Shown: positions 10,682-18,742 of the stretch, in pieces
Layout of the letters: each line of letters opens with the position of its first letter
How positions within the stretch are numbered: position 1 is the stretch's first letter
Source: Burkholderiaceae bacterium
Lineage (GTDB): Bacteria > Pseudomonadota > Gammaproteobacteria > Burkholderiales > Burkholderiaceae_C
Reading direction: 5' to 3'
Assembly: GCA_030653255.1 (NCBI GenBank)
Contig: JAURZS010000013.1
Location: 1-41,656 of the forward strand
DNA length: 41,656 nucleotides
Position numbers and translations under genes: made by a program
Notes under the pieces: generated by a model
Seen by the model: only the letters and a program-made list of their open reading frames with translations
Told to the model about the DNA's origin: nothing
Databases searched by the model: none

Positions 10682-11618
10682 CCTGCCAGCGTCTCGTATC
10701 CGTACGGATGATCTCAGTGAACTGCTCGGGTGTGGATCCCCTCACCTCGACGCCAAGACGCAATTGCTTCTCGCGCAGCGCGGGCGATCGCAGCACCTCG
10801 TTGATGGCAGCGCTCAGATTCTGCACAACTGAAGGGGGCGTACCCGCCTTTACCAAAGTGCCGATATACCAGTAGACCTCGAGTTCCGGAAAGCCTGCCT
10901 CCTTGAACGTGGGGACGTTCGGCAGGTAACTCTCGCGTACGCCGCTCGAAATCGCGAGACCTCGCAAGCGTCCGCTGTCGATCATCGGCTTTGCCGTCAC
11001 CGGGATGTCCATGAACAGTTGGACGTCGCCTGCCATCAAGGCCGCCGCCACATTCGGACCGCTCAGATAGGGAACATACGACAGGTCCATCTGCGCCGAG
11101 TTCGCGAACAGGGCCGTCATCAGGTGCGGAGACCCGCCAACACCGTTATTTCCTGCGTTCACTTTGCGTGGGTTTGCCCTCACGTCCGCAATGACCTCCT
11201 GTATCGTCGCCGCCTTGTAATGCGGGCTGCCAAGCAGCACGAAGGGGCCACGCGCAAGCGTTGATACCGGAATAAAGTCGCGCAACGGCGAAAAGCGCAA
11301 CTTCTTGTTCACCAGTGGCGCAGACCACAGTGTGGGCGGGCCAATGAGCACGGTACGGCCGTCGGCGGGCGCAGCCAGGACTGCTTCGACTGCAATTACG
11401 TTGCCGGCGCCCGGTCTGTTCTCGACCACGATCGTCTCGCCAAGCACCTTTTCGACACCGAGGGCAATTTCCCGCGCCAGGGAGTCGGTTCCGCTGCCCG
11501 CGCCGTACGGCACGATAAAGCGAATATTCCGACTCTGCGCATGTGCGCAAATTCCTGCTGCGGCGAGAACAAGTCCTGCCAGAAGGGTGCGCGACAGGCG
11601 CCGTTTCGAATTTTCCAT
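10647..11618 (-). CDS. Bug/TctC-family tripartite tricarboxylate transporter substrate-binding protein
   Basis: Signal peptide MENSKRRLSRTLLAGLVLAAAGICAHAQ then IRFIVPYGAGSGTDSLAREIA and VVENRPGAGNVIAVEAVLAAPADG; ATG at 11618 preferred to the upstream ORF start at 11645. Confidence 0.93.
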   Translation of the reverse strand: MENSKRRLSRTLLAGLVLAAAGICAHAQSRNIRFIVPYGAGSGTDSLAREIALGVEKVLGETIVVENRPGAGNVIAVEAVLAAPADGRTVLIGPPTLWSAPLVNKKLRFSPLRDFIPVSTLARGPFVLLGSPHYKAATIQEVIADVRANPRKVNAGNNGVGGSPHLMTALFANSAQMDLSYVPYLSGPNVAAALMAGDVQLFMDIPVTAKPMIDSGRLRGLAISSGVRESYLPNVPTFKEAGFPELEVYWYIGTLVKAGTPPSVVQNLSAAINEVLRSPALREKQLRLGVEVRGSTPEQFTEIIRTDTRRWQDVVNRTGITVD

Positions 11619-11689
11619 GAATGTCTCCTTGTACCGGACACGCAAAATAGTCCGACTGTTTATACGTAGTACGACCTGCTTTCGTTGAA

Positions 11690-13345
11690 TCAGCGGCTGC
11701 TGATGCGGATTTCAATCAAGTGGGGTTGTGCTCGATCCCAGACCTCCTCTATGCACTTTTGAATTTCAGCCACGCGTTCGACTCGCGTCGCCGCAACGCC
11801 ATATGACGCAGCCATTGCGACAAAGTCGATGGCGGGTTGATCAATGTCCAGCGGGTGCACCGGGATTCGGGCATCCAGCTCCCGTTGCCGCTTCAGAATC
11901 AGGTACTGCCGGTTGTTCATCACGCAAAAGAGCACGGGCAAGCGCTCGCGGGCCGCTGTCCAGAGCGCCTGCGGCCCGTAAAGAGCGCTGCCGTCGCCGG
12001 TGATGCACAGGACGGGCGCCCTGCCGTTTCCAAGCGACAGGCCGCATGCAGCAGCCATGCCCCAGCCCAGGCCACCGCCCCGATTGAAAAAGTAGCGGCC
12101 TGGCTGCTCGGGGTGGTGAAAGCCACGCACGTAGGCCCCCGTGGTGATCGCCTCATCCACGACGATTGTCTCTGGCGGCAAAGACCGCAGAACGGCATGC
12201 GCAGCCGCCATCGGGTGCAAGGGATGCGCATCGTAGCGGTCGCGCGCTGCCGATTCCAGTCGTTCGATCTCGGCGGTTTTCCTGCCTTCTTGCTCGGCTC
12301 CGGGGGCGCGCGGCTCCCCTGCGCCCTCGCGCAAAGCTGCGAGCGTTGCCTTGATGCCGCCGCTGATCCCGAGTTCAACAGGGTGGTACCGCGCGAGCCC
12401 GTCAGCCACTTCACACAATTGAAGTAGCCGCGTCGCGGGGGGCACCGGGCTGATCTCCGAACGGATCAATGCGGGAAATGGCTGAGCGCCGATCACAAAG
12501 ATCCAGTCGAAGGCAGCCAGCGTCTTTGCAATGCCTTCGGCCGCAATGGGCAGCGTGCCGCCCCAGAGCGCATGCCGGGCGGGCACTAGATTCCTGGAGT
12601 GCATGGGTGCACCGAAGACTTGACACTGCAGCGCGTGTGCCAGCGCAAGGAGTTCGCTCTGCGCATCGGCGTGCGCGACGTCGTCGCAGGCAACGATCGC
12701 GAGTTTGCCGGGCGCAATGGCCGCCAGCCGGACCGCCAGTTCCGGGGCGCCGCCCGCCACGCTCCCGGATAGAACATGGGATCGCGCCGGAATTTCGCCC
12801 ACATGGGTCGCAGCCAGAAAGTCCATCGGGATGGATACGAACACCGGCCCCCGTGGGTGTGTCATGGCTTCGCGGAACGCACGCCGCATCAAGGGCAACA
12901 CCTCGCTGGCGCATCGCGCCTCGTGCGCCGACTTGCAAACAGGCCTCGCAAGTGCGACGAGATCGCCACCGATCCACGGGTCGGACAGCAGGTGTCGGCT
13001 GTCCTGCTGGCCGGCCGTCACCACGAGCGGAGTGCGCGTCACCATCGCATTGGACAACTGACCGATCGCGTTGCCAAGCCCCGGCATGGCGTGGAGGTTG
13101 AGCACCCCCGGCCGGCCGGTCGCCGCGGCATAGCCGTCCGCCAGCGACACGGCGACACCTTCATGCAGCGCGAGCACATACTCGATGCTGGAGCGGCGCG
13201 CCACCTCCATGACAAATGGCATCTCGGTCGTGCCCGGGTTGCCGAAGACGTGACTCACTCCCTCGTCTTCCATCAGATCGAGCAGCAGTTTCGCTACGGT
13301 GGGGGCGCCGACAACTTCTGTGCCCTGGGAATCGGATGCGTTCAT
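11690..13345 (-). CDS. Thiamine-pyrophosphate-dependent 2-oxoacid decarboxylase, benzoylformate-decarboxylase-like
   Basis: HVFGNPGTTEMPF, ALHEGVAVSLADGYAAATGRPGVLNLHAMPGLGNAIGQLSNA, TPP-binding GDGSALYGPQALWTAARERLPVLFCVMNN. Confidence 0.9.
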   Translation of the reverse strand: MNASDSQGTEVVGAPTVAKLLLDLMEDEGVSHVFGNPGTTEMPFVMEVARRSSIEYVLALHEGVAVSLADGYAAATGRPGVLNLHAMPGLGNAIGQLSNAMVTRTPLVVTAGQQDSRHLLSDPWIGGDLVALARPVCKSAHEARCASEVLPLMRRAFREAMTHPRGPVFVSIPMDFLAATHVGEIPARSHVLSGSVAGGAPELAVRLAAIAPGKLAIVACDDVAHADAQSELLALAHALQCQVFGAPMHSRNLVPARHALWGGTLPIAAEGIAKTLAAFDWIFVIGAQPFPALIRSEISPVPPATRLLQLCEVADGLARYHPVELGISGGIKATLAALREGAGEPRAPGAEQEGRKTAEIERLESAARDRYDAHPLHPMAAAHAVLRSLPPETIVVDEAITTGAYVRGFHHPEQPGRYFFNRGGGLGWGMAAACGLSLGNGRAPVLCITGDGSALYGPQALWTAARERLPVLFCVMNNRQYLILKRQRELDARIPVHPLDIDQPAIDFVAMAASYGVAATRVERVAEIQKCIEEVWDRAQPHLIEIRISSR

Positions 13346-14220
13346 GGCGTGCGATCTTGAAAATAGGAAGGTTTACCGGCCATCCACATCTCGCCCCATA
13401 GCGTCATCCCGCCGTCAATGGTCAATGTGGTTCCGGTAATGAAGTCACCGCTACGGGCACAGAGATAGGCAATCCCTTCCGCCACGTCCCACACGTCGCC
13501 AATCCGCTTCATCGGATTCGACATATGCAGGCTTCGAATGCGTTCCGCTGGATGGGAGGCAAGCCCGTCCGTCGCAATGGGCCCGGGCGCGACGCAATTC
13601 ACGCGGATTCCATGGGGCGCCCATTCGACTGCCACGGTTCGGGTCAAGCCGATAACCCCGGCGCGTGCAGCGCACGAATGCGCCGCCTGAGGAACGCCGC
13701 GTTCGACAGTGCGAACCACGTTCACGACACTTCCCTTGGAGCCGCGCTCAACCCAGTTGCGCGCTGCCGACTGCATCATGTGCCACGTTCCGTTCAGGTT
13801 CGTGTCCACGACCGCATTCCACCCGCCGGATGTCAGCTCTATTGCGTTCTGGGAGTACTGTCCGCCCGCATTGTTCACGAGTATGTCGAGACGGCCAAAG
13901 GTCCGATAGGCGGCATCGACCACGTCCGCCGCCTGCGCGGGGTCGCGAATCGTCATGGCGCGGTAGGCTACCTCGCCGCCGGTGTGCTCCCGAACCGCCT
14001 CGGCAACCTCTGCCAGCTTCGCCTCGGTCCTGCCACAGATCATGACGCGCGCGCCGAGCCGGGCCAGCAGAAAAGTCAACGCCCGGCCGATCCCCGAGCC
14101 TGCGCCGCTGACGAGGGCAACTTGTCCTTCCAGGAGGTCCGGCCGATAGACAATTGGCCTGCTGGCCAAGTCGGCGTCCGACGGACGGCAAGCAGGGTCT
14201 GCGTACGCGTCAGCTGTCAT
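13342..14220 (-). CDS. Short-chain dehydrogenase/reductase (SDR)
   Basis: VALVSGAGSGIGRALTFLLARLGARVMICGR, DILVNNAGGQYSQNA, EWAPHGIRVNCVAPGPI; ATG at 14220 overlaps the upstream stop (ATGA), so chosen over the ORF start at 14373. The usual YxxxK position reads HSCAA, so it may be a divergent SDR. Confidence 0.88.
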   Translation of the reverse strand: MTADAYADPACRPSDADLASRPIVYRPDLLEGQVALVSGAGSGIGRALTFLLARLGARVMICGRTEAKLAEVAEAVREHTGGEVAYRAMTIRDPAQAADVVDAAYRTFGRLDILVNNAGGQYSQNAIELTSGGWNAVVDTNLNGTWHMMQSAARNWVERGSKGSVVNVVRTVERGVPQAAHSCAARAGVIGLTRTVAVEWAPHGIRVNCVAPGPIATDGLASHPAERIRSLHMSNPMKRIGDVWDVAEGIAYLCARSGDFITGTTLTIDGGMTLWGEMWMAGKPSYFQDRTP

Positions 14221-15047
14221 GTGAAGCTCACTTCCAGCTGTCCCAGCGGTCCGAAATGGGCCACTGCGGTATCGCCTGCGGCCATCCGATGCACGCCATT
14301 GATGGCGCCAGTCAGTACGATCTCCCCGGCGCTCAGCGTCTGACCGGTTGCCCGGAGGTGTTCGACCAGCCAATGCAACGCGAACAGCGGATGCCCCATG
14401 ACACGGCTGGCCGTTTCACTGGCCACCGCAGCGTTGTTGATTTCCAGGTCCACACGCAGGGCGGGGAGGTCGTCCATGCACTTCGGCGATGCTGTCGCCC
14501 CCCGTACGCACAGAGCCGACGCGCAGTTGTCGGCAATGATTCCCAGAACGCCGGCTTGTCTGGGCCTCGTGTACCGAAAGCACGGCAGCTCGAAGCACGG
14601 GAACACCCCCGTCACCGTGGCCGCTACTTCTTGTACCGTGAAAGGTTCGGAGCGCGGCGCAAGGTCCTGGCCAATTTCGAAACCGATCTCGCACTCAAGG
14701 CACGGCCTGGCATGGAATTTCGACACCTCGATGCGAGCTGGCGCGTTCATCACGCTGCCGGCCAGCAATCGACCATGGATCGGCTCTTCGATCCCGAGAT
14801 GGCGTTCCAGTTCAGCGGTGGTGGCTCCGATTTTCCACCCCACCGCCGGGACCCCACGCAAACAAAGCAGCTGCGACTGAATTGCGTATGCTTCCGAGCG
14901 GCTTCGCGGTGCCAGCTCACCCTCCAGCGGATCAAGCGGCACACGCCGGACCCAGCTGTCGTGCAAGCGCTGCGCTGCATCTTCAATGTATGCAGTGCGC
15001 GGGCTCAGGATGTCCTGCCCGGATCCGGCACGCGACGTCGATTGCAT
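14217..15047 (-). CDS. 2-keto-4-pentenoate hydratase / fumarylacetoacetate-hydrolase-fold protein
   Basis: EAYAIQSQLLCLRGVPAVGWKIGATTAELERHLGIEEPIHGRLLAGSV; LECEIGFEIGQDL; ATG 15047 overlaps the preceding stop. Confidence 0.88.
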   Translation of the reverse strand: MQSTSRAGSGQDILSPRTAYIEDAAQRLHDSWVRRVPLDPLEGELAPRSRSEAYAIQSQLLCLRGVPAVGWKIGATTAELERHLGIEEPIHGRLLAGSVMNAPARIEVSKFHARPCLECEIGFEIGQDLAPRSEPFTVQEVAATVTGVFPCFELPCFRYTRPRQAGVLGIIADNCASALCVRGATASPKCMDDLPALRVDLEINNAAVASETASRVMGHPLFALHWLVEHLRATGQTLSAGEIVLTGAINGVHRMAAGDTAVAHFGPLGQLEVSFT

Positions 15048-15904
15048 CAAAGCGCCCAGACGTTTTCCGGGTGATCATCGGCAATCGTGGTTCGGCGCAT
15101 GACGCGCGCCTCTGCCAGCGAGAACGGGCGTCCGCGATGCAGCACACAGCGGTTGTCCCAGAGCACCGCGTCCCCTGGCTTCCAGGCATGCGCAATGACC
15201 CTGGGTGGCTGCACGGTGAACTCTTCCAGTTCGCGCAGCAGCGCCCTGCCCTCTTCGACGCTCCATCCAACGATGTGGGACGCATAGCGCCCAATGACCA
15301 TGTGCTTGCGGCCGGTATCGGGATGGACTTGCACAACGCTCTGGGTGACGGGATACATCTCTTTGCGTGCATCCGGGTGAATGAATTCCATCCCTCCGAT
15401 CAAGCTTTGCGCCCAGACGTAATCGTGCACGGCCTCAAGCCCTTCGAGCAGGGCTTTGCGATCCGGGCTCAACATGTCGTATGCGGCGCGCGTGTCGGAA
15501 AATTCGGTTTCTCCACCAGTTGCCGGACATTGCCGGGCGACAAGAAAACCCGCCTTCGGCATGTACGTCCGGAACGTGCTGTCGGCGTGCCAGATCGCAT
15601 TGCCTTCAAGAAACAATGCTTGCGCCGATGCGGCGTCGACCACCCGGCCGTCGCGACCCACATTTGACAGGTCGATGATTTCTTTCGTCGATTTGAGGGT
15701 CATGCGCTCAAGCCGACCGAACCTGCGCGAGAACGCCACCTGCGCCTCTTCTGTGAGGTGCTGCTCTGGAAACACCAGAACGGCATGCTCAAGCCAGGCC
15801 CGCCATATCTCCTGAAAGTCCGCGTCGGAAACCCCCTTGTTGAGGTTTACGCCGTAAATGTCCGCGCCCAAAGTGGCGTTGCGCGGTTCGATACGCAAAG
15901 TCAT
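15047..15904 (-). CDS. TauD/TfdA-family Fe(II)/alpha-ketoglutarate-dependent dioxygenase
   Basis: LGADIYGVNLNKGVSDADFQEIWRAWLEHAVLVFPEQHLT; HxD in IWHADSTF, distal His in DAVLWDNRCVLHRGRPF, Arg in ARVMRRTTI. Confidence 0.95.
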   Translation of the reverse strand: MTLRIEPRNATLGADIYGVNLNKGVSDADFQEIWRAWLEHAVLVFPEQHLTEEAQVAFSRRFGRLERMTLKSTKEIIDLSNVGRDGRVVDAASAQALFLEGNAIWHADSTFRTYMPKAGFLVARQCPATGGETEFSDTRAAYDMLSPDRKALLEGLEAVHDYVWAQSLIGGMEFIHPDARKEMYPVTQSVVQVHPDTGRKHMVIGRYASHIVGWSVEEGRALLRELEEFTVQPPRVIAHAWKPGDAVLWDNRCVLHRGRPFSLAEARVMRRTTIADDHPENVWAL

Positions 15905-15947
15905 GTCGAAGCTCCTGTGATGCTCGTTTTCCGTGAATCACAACATT

Positions 15948-15963
15948 GTTGATGGTCATCAAC
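15948..15963. promoter_or_regulatory. Candidate TetR operator GTTGATG-GT-CATCAAC between dioxygenase operon and tetR-like gene
   Basis: Perfect 7-bp arms with 2-bp spacer in the divergent intergenic region; partly overlaps a second palindrome CAACATTGTTG at 15941..15951. Confidence 0.6.
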
Positions 15964-16036
15964 GAAGTGGAGAATATGCCCGGGCAGCATTGCAGTCAAG
16001 CGGTTTCTTCAGGCACTGCAGCGCCACAATTGAGGG

Positions 16037-16726
16037 ATGGCGACAAAACTACGTTTAACTCAGGCCGAAAGACGCAAGCAGTCGGAAGGCAAGATGCTCG
16101 AGGCCGCGGCTGAACTGGTGGCAGCTCGGGGAAGTACCGGTACCACGCTCGCCGAAATCGGATCACGCGCAGGGTACAGCTACGGACTGGTGAGCCAGAG
16201 GTTCGGCTCCAAGTCAGGGTTAATGCGGGCGCTCATCCGGCATATCGAGGATTTTTCCGCACGCGAATTCGAGCCTATCGTTCAGGAGCACCGAGGCGTG
16301 GAAGCCCTCTCGCTGATCGTGCGCCGGTACTTCCAGCTGGCTTCCGGTACGGGGCAGGAAGCCGGCATGATCCGTTTGTTGTATGTGTTGATGGCTGAAG
16401 CTCTGGGACCCGCCAGGGACCTGCAGCCGGAGATTGCGCGACTGAACCGGCACTTCCGGAAAATGATTGAAAAGCTGATTCGCGATGCGATCAAGGACGG
16501 GACCGTGGATCCGTCGATACACGCCGCGGAGCGTGCCGCAATCATTGCCGGCAGCGTGCGCGGAATTGCAATGCAGTGGATCCTTGAGGTCGACGATTTT
16601 CCGTTGCAATCGGTTGTTGAAGAAATGGTGCGAACCGTCCGCGAAGGACTCGCGAAACCGCCGACCCCGGTTCCCGCATCGAAACGAGCAGCGTCGCCGC
16701 AACTCCCACGGCGGGCAAACAGCTGA
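16037..16726 (+). CDS. TetR/AcrR-family transcriptional regulator
   Basis: N-terminal HTH GKMLEAAAELVAARGSTGTTLAEIGSRAGYSYGLVSQRFGSKSGLMRALIRHIE; divergent from the catabolic operon. Confidence 0.94.
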   Translation: MATKLRLTQAERRKQSEGKMLEAAAELVAARGSTGTTLAEIGSRAGYSYGLVSQRFGSKSGLMRALIRHIEDFSAREFEPIVQEHRGVEALSLIVRRYFQLASGTGQEAGMIRLLYVLMAEALGPARDLQPEIARLNRHFRKMIEKLIRDAIKDGTVDPSIHAAERAAIIAGSVRGIAMQWILEVDDFPLQSVVEEMVRTVREGLAKPPTPVPASKRAASPQLPRRANS

Positions 16727-16802
16727 CTGGGCGGACACTTCGAGGAGTAACTACGCGGCTTGGGTTCGGGTTCGTTGTCCCTGCGCCAGACGCACGCCCC
16801 CC

Positions 16803-16818
16803 CCTCAAGACGGGCCTG
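16803..16818 (+). repeat. 16-bp direct repeat copy 1 (CCTCAAGACGGGCCTG) upstream of PIN/RHH module
   Basis: Identical to 17544..17559. Confidence 0.85.
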
Positions 16819-16886
16819 TTGCTTTGGTCGATGGAAAGTGTAAAATATGGTTATGCATATGCAACCAACTTACTGGTGCAACCATT

Positions 16887-17309
16887 TTGCGTGTAATTCT
16901 TGACACTTCGGTACTTGCGGCCGCAGCCCGTTCCCGCAATGGCGCAAGTTTTCACTTGTTGTCCCAGCTACCGAGCAGCAAGTTTGAGATCGCGCTAACG
17001 GTCGCCCTTTATACAGAGTGGCAATCGGTGCTGACCAGACCGGAGCACTTGCCGCCTGGAGCCAATGCTGAAGCGGCAATCGGTTTTTTGCGTTACTTGG
17101 CTTCGATTGCGCATCTGCAAGACGTGCATTTCTTGTGGCGTCCGTTTTTGCGTGATCCTGATGACGACATGGTTTTGGAGTGTGCTGTGGCGTCCAGTAG
17201 CCAATACATCGTCACACACAATGTGAAAGACTTTAAGCGCGCACCGGAACTTAAGGTGAATGCCATCACACCGGCAGAATTTTTGACTTTGCTCAGGAGT
17301 AAATCATGA
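16887..17309 (+). CDS. PIN-domain toxin of a toxin-antitoxin module (putative, TTG start)
   Basis: RVILDTSVLAAAARSRNGASF...DPDDDMVLECAVASSSQYIVTHNVKDF; typical PIN acidic residues; ATGA overlap with the downstream antitoxin. No in-frame ATG near the conserved N-terminus; TTG at 16887 is the best start. Confidence 0.85.
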   Translation: MRVILDTSVLAAAARSRNGASFHLLSQLPSSKFEIALTVALYTEWQSVLTRPEHLPPGANAEAAIGFLRYLASIAHLQDVHFLWRPFLRDPDDDMVLECAVASSSQYIVTHNVKDFKRAPELKVNAITPAEFLTLLRSKS

Positions 17310-17560
17310 CCGCATTGACCGTACGACTGCCAAATTCTGTTCACCAAAAAGTGAAGGAATTGGCCCTGCGAGACGAAATTTCAGTGAATCAGTTCATCGC
17401 TGCTGCCGTGTCAGAGAAGATGGCTTCGGTGATGACTTTGGACTATCTCAAGCTGGAAGCCGCAAAGGGCAGCCGCAGCGACTTTGATCGGTTTATGAAT
17501 TTGGTTCCAAGCGCGCCTATCGCTGAGGGTGATGAGCTTCCGGCCTCAAGACGGGCCTGA
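17306..17560 (+). CDS. Ribbon-helix-helix (HicB/Arc-like) antitoxin
   Basis: MTALTVRLPNSVHQKVKELALRDEISVNQFIAAAVSEKMA typical RHH fold; directly follows the PIN toxin. Confidence 0.85.
   Translation: MTALTVRLPNSVHQKVKELALRDEISVNQFIAAAVSEKMASVMTLDYLKLEAAKGSRSDFDRFMNLVPSAPIAEGDELPASRRA
17544..17559 (+). repeat. 16-bp direct repeat copy 2 (CCTCAAGACGGGCCTG), at antitoxin 3' end and upstream of tRNA-Thr
   Basis: Identical to 16803..16818. Confidence 0.85.
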
Positions 17561-17568
17561 AGTGCCGC

Positions 17569-17574
17569 TATAAT
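17569..17574 (+). promoter_or_regulatory. TATAAT -10 box for tRNA-Thr
   Basis: Perfect consensus hexamer 10 bp upstream of the mature tRNA 5' end. Confidence 0.6.
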
Positions 17575-17584
17575 CGAACGCTTA

Positions 17585-17660
17585 GCCGGTGTAGCTCAGT
17601 CGGTAGAGCAGCTCATTCGTAATGAGAAGGTCGGGTGTTCGATTCATCTCTCCGGCACCA
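17585..17660 (+). tRNA. tRNA-Thr (anticodon CGT)
   Basis: GCCGGTGTAGCTCAGTCGGTAGAGCAGCTCATTCGTAATGAGAAGGTCGGGTGTTCGATTCATCTCTCCGGCACCA: D-arm, CTCAT-TCGTA-ATGAG anticodon arm, TTCGATT T-loop, encoded CCA. Confidence 0.95.
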
Positions 17661-17668
17661 ATCAAATC

Positions 17669-17686
17669 AACGACTTACGAGTCGTT
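17669..17686 (+). terminator. Stem-loop just after tRNA-Thr (AACGACT-TACG-AGTCGTT)
   Basis: Perfect 7-bp stem with 4-nt loop, 8 bp after the CCA end. Confidence 0.5.
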
Positions 17687-17691
17687 ATTGC

Positions 17692-17742
17692 CTCAAGTAC
17701 CGTCATCTGTCACACCTAATCACGGTTGACGGTATTCTTGAG
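17692..17742. repeat. Long imperfect inverted repeat, CTCAAGTACCGTCA / TGACGGTA-TT-CTTGAG
   Basis: 14 complementary positions per arm with a 2-nt bulge and 21-nt loop, in non-coding DNA. Confidence 0.7.
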
Positions 17743-17856
17743 CAGCATTGGTTATCAGTGCCGCTCGTCTCTCGCGCCCGATTTTGCGCCGTTAACCCAA
17801 CCCCTGGCGGTTACGGTGGCAAATCAAATGACATCCATACGTGAGCACATCTCGCG

Positions 17857-18510
17857 CTACCGCAAGACGTGCGCAATGGCGTGATGCCGGCAGCTTGACT
17901 TCACGAAGTGTCCGAGGTCATGAACAAGGCGCTTCTCATTCGCACTATTGGACCAGCTGCTGACCGTTGCAGAGGGGAAAGCCAGTTCGGCCACGCCAGT
18001 CGCGATTTGCTCTGGCTGCCCCGGATTGGGCAAGCCGAAATTCTGGACGTAGTAAATGCTGTGCGGCAGGACTTCACGAACCAGTTCGGCATGAAGTGCC
18101 CAGCTTCTCATGATTGCCGATTCCGGAAGGTCCGGATGAAACTGCACGCGCCCGAAAGACATGATCCCCACTGCGGCCGTCACCCTCGGCTCGCCGAATA
18201 TCGTCTTGCCCGACACGGCAACGAACTCTGCCAGCCTGGCCCGGAATGTAGCGCGAGCGGCGAAATCCCTCGCCGCTGCTTCGTCTTCGAACAAGGCAGT
18301 GACAATCACTTCACAACGCCGAAAGGGACTCAAGAGCTCATAGGGGCGGGGCTGCACCACCTCTGGACGCTCAATCACCAGGTTCATGGTGAGGCTGCGC
18401 ATTTGCGGGAACTCACGAAGAAGACGAGGGCCTTCGACCGCAAGGCAGTGGTGCTGGAATTCGTCACGGTTGGCGGACTCGTCCGCATGGAGGAAGACGA
18501 AGATCTTCAT
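17857..18510 (-). CDS. EthD-like / dimeric alpha-beta barrel protein (tentative)
   Basis: MKIFVFLHADESANRDEFQHHCLAVEGPRLLREFPQMRSLTMNLVIERPE; two-repeat EthD-like pattern. ATG at 18510 preferred to the ORF start at 18606. Confidence 0.5.
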   Translation of the reverse strand: MKIFVFLHADESANRDEFQHHCLAVEGPRLLREFPQMRSLTMNLVIERPEVVQPRPYELLSPFRRCEVIVTALFEDEAAARDFAARATFRARLAEFVAVSGKTIFGEPRVTAAVGIMSFGRVQFHPDLPESAIMRSWALHAELVREVLPHSIYYVQNFGLPNPGQPEQIATGVAELAFPSATVSSWSNSANEKRLVHDLGHFVKSSCRHHAIAHVLR

Positions 18511-18742
18511 GTGCTTGCTCGAGAATAAAAAAGTTGTCGACTTGGGTGCTGATGTTCGAGCCCCCGCTCCAGTATGCGTGAAAAAAGGCCGTTCATCACC
18601 AGCCACCGCAATGATCCAAGTCCGTCTGCCACCGCACGGACAAACGCGCGTGCGCAGACGTAAGGTCTCCCATCAGCACACGGCGCGAGTCTCGTACTCG
18701 CTCCATCGTGACGCTCCATCGTCACTTACCCAGGAGAGCCCC

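Noticed and set aside
11689-11704. ATCAGC-GGCT-GCTGAT hairpin at the end of the TPP-enzyme gene, possibly setting Bug protein expression
   Set aside because: Mostly overlaps coding sequence, and a 6-bp stem is weak in GC-rich DNA; not enough to claim a regulatory element.
17661-17856. Integron attC-like site downstream of the tRNA
   Set aside because: Hairpins are present, but the GTTRRRY and RYYYAAC core sites do not fit and there is no integron integrase in the window.
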